From Corbicula japonica (lineage: Eukaryota; Mollusca; Bivalvia; Venerida; Cyrenidae): a stretch of DNA of 64,000 nucleotides. Location: assembly GCA_038501625.1 (NCBI GenBank), contig JAZAYU010000037.1, forward strand, positions 5,208,001-5,272,000, in the 5' to 3' direction. A program made the position numbers and the translations under genes. Positions 60,020 to 64,000 of the stretch are shown one piece after another. The notes below the pieces were generated by a model, which worked only from the letters and a program-made list of their open reading frames with translations, was not told the origin of the DNA and did not search any database. Positions within the stretch are counted from its first letter, which is position 1. Every line of letters begins with the position of its first letter.

Positions 60020-60655
60020 TTAATAATTAAATTTAAAAAAATCCTCTCCGGCAATTTAAGTCGGTAATGGATTTTTCAAAGAATATATTAATAATTAAGC
60101 AAATTTTTCAGGACGTAACATGCCTTCTGCATACTTAAAATTGCATATTTCTTCTGTTTTGTACCTGTCTCATGCTTTTTTACCATGGAAGTAAAATAAA
60201 TCAAATTGGATGGTCAGTGTACGTAATTGTTTCCTGCTAAACGGGGGCACTTAATCCGGATGTGGACAATTAAACTACAATCATGTGCAATAAAACACCA
60301 GTTGACGTATATTTAATACCCAAGGGCAGATTTTTGTTTTGTTTTAAATGTCAATTAAAATAATACAGAAATGTAAAAAGTTGTAAAATAAAACTACTGT
60401 TAATTTTATAAATCCATCAAACAAATAAAGCAAAATGATGTTCAAATCAATTAATTTAGTTCAGTCATATTAAAGTCAGAATATTAAATAGGAATTAGTG
60501 TTGATTTTATTCAGTAAATTTACTGTTCTGACTCGATCATTTCGACAATACTTTGTAATTGAATATAAATTAACTATCTTGTTAGGTTACGCAAATTCTT
60601 TCAAATTCGGTATTATACGTTTGTTAAGACAATTTAACTTAAAATTAAGTCAGTT

Positions 60656-60680
60656 TTGTTGTTGTTGTTGTTGTTGTTAA
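60656..60680 (+). repeat. GTT microsatellite
   Basis: A (GTT)n tract of about eight units. Confidence 0.95.
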
Positions 60681-61340
60681 TTCGCAGAGAAGAATCCATC
60701 ATCCGAATTTGTGTAAGTTACTAAATGACAGGTGCGGAACCGTTGACATATGTCAAAAAATGTGGATTCGATACTTTCACTGACAGGAAAAAAACACCTG
60801 GGAGATATTCTCCGTTTGCATTCTCTTCGTTCAGGTGTGAAATTTCATACTTTTTAAGGACAAAAGTGATGATTCGCAACATCTATTTACAACAGATAAA
60901 TGCATATAGATGACTTTAATAAATTCAGAATTTGTTTCTTTTCTGGTTGGACACGTTTAAAGCTTTGGTGCCTCAAAATGTAAATTCTATATTTTTATGA
61001 ATATTACAACAACAATTTTGACTTTACGAAATTTATCATAACTTTACTATCACCAGCAAAACAACAACACCAAATCATATTGAAAGTAAAACACAAAGCA
61101 TTGATTGAGTCTAATCTCTATAACTCACAAAAATTATACATGATCGTGTGATTTTACGAATTTGCATTTTTTTTTCATTTTACATCTTGAGTAAAATAGT
61201 TTTATTTAAATGCTGAAATGGCACCTTGTTAAACCGTCTCCATTCAACCACGAAAAAAGGTAAATGCCGCGAGAACGATTATCGATTCAGCGCAATATGT
61301 ATCGGCTCCCTCCTTTTGAGAAAATTAAAAAATAGTCTAA

Positions 61341-61650
61341 CTTCAACCTCAAAACAGACTATCGCAACATAATTTTTCCAAAGAAAAAAATACATCACTT
61401 GAAAGATAAATTTGTCTTCTTTTAGGATCCGTTTGCACCTAAGCTTTTATTTTAATAGAAATAGTGTAATTAATTCATTAAAAACTAACAGATCGCCGAT
61501 TTTGCACGATTTTCAATAGAGTATATAGGAGGCTGAGGTGGTTAACTTTAACCACAAAACAGACTATCGCAATATACTTCAATATTTATGAAATAAATAT
61601 ATAAATGTCAAGCAAAGATTTAATTTTATGAAACCGTTTGCACCTAAGAA
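61341..61650 (+). repeat. direct duplication, about 205-bp offset
   Basis: CAAAACAGACTATCGCAA and CCGTTTGCACCTAAG recur in order at about 61351/61430 and 61557/61630. Confidence 0.7.
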
Positions 61651-62755
61651 TTGAGATGAGCAGTAAAAAAGTTATGCACATTAAACCTTAAAGTGCCTTC
61701 TTTGTTCTATATAGCGAAAATTTCGCTTATCGGATAACCCGGTGAGGTAGTTTTTGCAGTATGTGTTTTCTTTTTTTGAAAATTGATGTAATTGATATTT
61801 TTAGCTGGTGTTCCGGTGCTTTTAATAATGATTGTCTGTAGTGTTTTTGTTTTCGAAAACCTTTCTTTTTGGCCAAAGTTAAATTGGAATTCTTCTTCAT
61901 GTTTGACCTGTAACGAACAAAAGTAATGAAAAATAGTAATTCCATTTGTAATCTTACGCGTTAATTTTGACATCTACAACAAATCAAAGATAGTTCAGTT
62001 TATTTTCGTTCACACCTTTAAACGGAATTTAAATGGCGCCTGCAAGAATAAGGGTATATGAACCGAGTCCCAGATGGATCTATTTTTCACTCGTGTCCCA
62101 GTTGGATCTTTTTACCTTTTTACTCGAAATTGGACAAACTATCACGATTTGTGCATAAATCAAATGTCGAAAATGACTTTAATAATGTATCTAACAATCG
62201 GCTACAAAAATGAATGGATGCATTGACAGAACTCGGCATCGATGTATGTTGTTTTTGGCCTGAGTCCTGGATGGATCTCTAAAAAAACAAATTAAAACCG
62301 AATAAACTCATAAACTGGCTCATCTCACAGTAAATGCTTCTCGGAATAATAATATTGAGACTTATGATTATTTGTTGCGCTACAAAACAATTTTAAGCTA
62401 CGAAGATTTCAAACAGAAAAAATAAAGTTTACCTTTGAAGCGACGGGTTTGTTTACAAAAAAAGTCCGGGATGGATCTTTTTGGTAGGTGCTCTTGACGT
62501 AGTATGATACCATTGTAAGTATTTCTGCGTGATTTACCGGAAAAAGAAAATATTATCTTTTCCCAAGGGAAAAAGTTCGCGTGATACATGAGTGACGTTA
62601 CCTCTTCAAGTGTCTGACGACATAATTATATTCAAGTTAGTGACGTCATTTACAAAATAAGGTATGCGGAAACGTCAATATTTCCGCGTCAGAAACGAAA
62701 TTAAGTATGTATAAATAAACACGAATGTTATGAACAGTAAAAGGTATGCAAGAAA

Positions 62756-62879
62756 AAGTATCTTGCATGAGACATTCGGCAAATCAGAAAAATCTGTCAC
62801 CTCAAAGCCTCGTTCCCGCAAAATAGTTCCCCGAAGACAGATTTTTCTATCTTTACCAAATGTCTCATGCAAGATACTT
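62756..62879. repeat. small inverted-repeat element
   Basis: AAGTATCTTGCATGAGACAT at the left pairs with ATGTCTCATGCAAGATACTT at the right. The inner parts GAAAAATCTGT / ACAGATTTTTC also pair. It is 124 bp and non-coding. Confidence 0.8.
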
Positions 62880-62999
62880 ATATTCATTACCCTTCCTCAC
62901 AAATTCCTCAAACTCATATTACGTGTACCACATTAAAGGTTCTTTGTTCGCGGGCATTCTGTTCTATTAAGATGGATGTTTCTTGTCAAAAGTTCTAAA

Positions 63000-63350
63000 A
63001 ATTGAAAGATGCCTCCCCTCACAGCCAAAAAGCAAGAGGGAGAAGAGAGCATGCTTATACAAAGAACAATTTCAAAATAGACGCAACAAACAATTAACGA
63101 AAATGAGAACCCGAGGGGTTACCTCCTTGGAACGGTCAGCGGAAAAACAATTTGCCACTAGGGGTTTCAACGAGGTTCTAGGTTGCACCAACCTCACATC
63201 TGCCCTAACAGCTTTTCATTTGAACAAACAAGTACAAGTTGTCTTGGTGAAATAACTCAAACCCAACCATCAACTTGACAACTTTGCATACAAAAGCACA
63301 CACATTAAACATTACAAGCTTATAGCAATGTAAAAGCAAATGGGCGGGTT
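63000..63350 (-). repeat. family A dispersed repeat, near full length (reverse copy)
   Basis: The reverse complement runs CCGCCCATTTGCTTTTACAT, TTCACCAAGACAACTTGTAC, GAGGTTGGTGCAACCTAGAA, GTGGCAAATTGTTTTTCCGC, and GGAGGTAACCCCTCGGGTTC. Confidence 0.88.
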
Positions 63351-63823
63351 TTCAAATGATGTTTTCAAATGACTCTTATCAACGGCCCTATCGCTTACCT
63401 AATTCTTGGATACATGAAATGAAAGGTAGAAACATGCAAGCAAATAACAAATACACTGCTGACTTTGCAACAATTAAAATAAAGATATGTTTTCACAATG
63501 TATGTGTATGATATAGTATAGTATGTCAAAGGCAAATTAGCATGTATGTAAAAGGTACAAATACCAGGCAGGGATTAGCGCCTGAGAGTTAAGAGATAAG
63601 CACTGTTAGAACAAATATATATACATATGTCAGTATATTTTAAACTCTGTAAGTAATTGTCGTTGTAAGATGATGTTAAATAATGCTCCTCTCAATTAAA
63701 CACTGAACTGATCCACACGACAAAAAATGTCGATCATCTTCACTGATTTGGTCAACGATGCATTGCATAGTGTACGACTCATTGTATTGCATAACAGGTC
63801 ACGAATGCAAAAGCGAAAGAGAA

Positions 63824-63980
63824 GGCCCTCGGTGGGATTGAGGTGGCCCCTCTTAGTGATTGTGGAGGCCCTCGGATGGATTGAGGAGGCCCCTCATAGT
63901 GAAAATGAATGTCCTAGGAGGAGTTGAGGAGGCCCCTCGAAGTGATGGTATAGGCCCTCGGAGGGACTGAGGAAATTCAA
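63824..63980 (+). repeat. 43-bp minisatellite, about 3.5 copies
   Basis: The unit starts GGCCCTCGGTGGGATTGAGG and continues TGGCCCCTCTTAGTGATTG plus GGA-type bases. Copies start near 63824, 63867, 63910 and 63953. Confidence 0.9.
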
Positions 63981-64000
63981 GTTATTGAAGAGGGATTGCA

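Larger units (their letters stand above)
57694..62516. mobile_element. 4.8 kb element with about 465-bp inverted terminal repeats and AAGT target duplication
   Basis: Left arm 57694 to about 58165 and right arm about 62055-62516 are close reverse complements. The outer ends are ACAATGGTATCATACTACGT. AAGT flanks both ends (57690-57693 and 62517-62520). Each arm repeats a word like AGATCCATCCGGGACT four times (near 57741, 57938, 58111 and 58141), as subterminal transposase-binding arrays do. The interior holds one candidate exon (58829-58946), a piggyBac-type MITE (59797-60019) and a short tandem duplication (61341-61650). No transposase was recognised. Confidence 0.87.

Noticed and set aside
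1..64000. CRISPR arrays, operons, phage or bacterial genes
   Set aside because: The tandem arrays have no unique spacers, and the genes have introns and animal domain types; nothing prokaryotic is present.

Overview
This 64 kb window is animal nuclear DNA. It has split genes with GT-AG introns, is AT-rich, and is packed with short repeats, foldback elements and DNA-transposon remnants. A bivalve mollusc is the most likely source. That is an inference from three things: a tandem repeat of about 150 bp of a type I associate with bivalves, a MAB21/cGAS-like gene of a style expanded in bivalves, and the density of small non-autonomous elements. No bacterial-type features are present. A run of exactly 500 N (21080-21579) is a scaffold gap.

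Genes, left to right. (1) 1178-1953 (+): two exons of a hAT-type transposase-derived gene. A basic N-terminal exon and the C-terminal dimerisation exon are present, the catalytic middle is missing, yet the two exons are splice-phase compatible. (2) 6760-20037 (-): a complete nine-exon HDHD5/CECR5-type HAD phosphatase of 486 codons, reconstructed with all splice phases agreeing and all four HAD motifs present. A 72-codon upstream ORF lies just before its start. (3) 22670-26487 (-): the four 3' exons of a MAB21/cGAS-like nucleotidyltransferase. It has a one-base frameshift near 23700 and an altered glycine-serine motif, and one of its splice donors appears to come from a repeat. (4) 31860-35212 (-): a secreted Kazal-type protease inhibitor with a signal peptide, one Kazal domain and the start of a second; its last exon was not found. 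Two further candidate exons lie inside large inverted-repeat elements: a C2H2 zinc finger (37059-37252) and an unrecognised basic, S/TP-rich exon (58829-58946).

The rest is repeats. About ten copies of one ~380 bp family (family A) are scattered in both orientations. Palindromic elements of ~100-150 bp recur (family C). Four large elements with inverted termini occupy much of the right half: 35835-38650, 39400-41332, 42583-49631 and 57694-62516. Smaller elements lie at 12726-13341, 29433-30104, 34391-34913, 45834-46522 and 59797-60019. Tandem arrays have units of 26 bp (18.2-19.1 kb), ~530 bp (27.5-30.7 kb), ~25-30 bp (35.65-35.83 kb), ~150 bp (55.57-56.19 kb) and 43 bp (63.82 kb to near the end). 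From 38.7 to 57.7 kb I see no gene at all.

The genes do not form a pathway. HDHD5 is a conserved housekeeping-type enzyme, the MAB21/cGAS-like protein and the Kazal inhibitor fit lineage-expanded innate-defence families, and the hAT gene is of transposon origin. All translations and splice joins were worked out by eye; no alignment or database search was possible.
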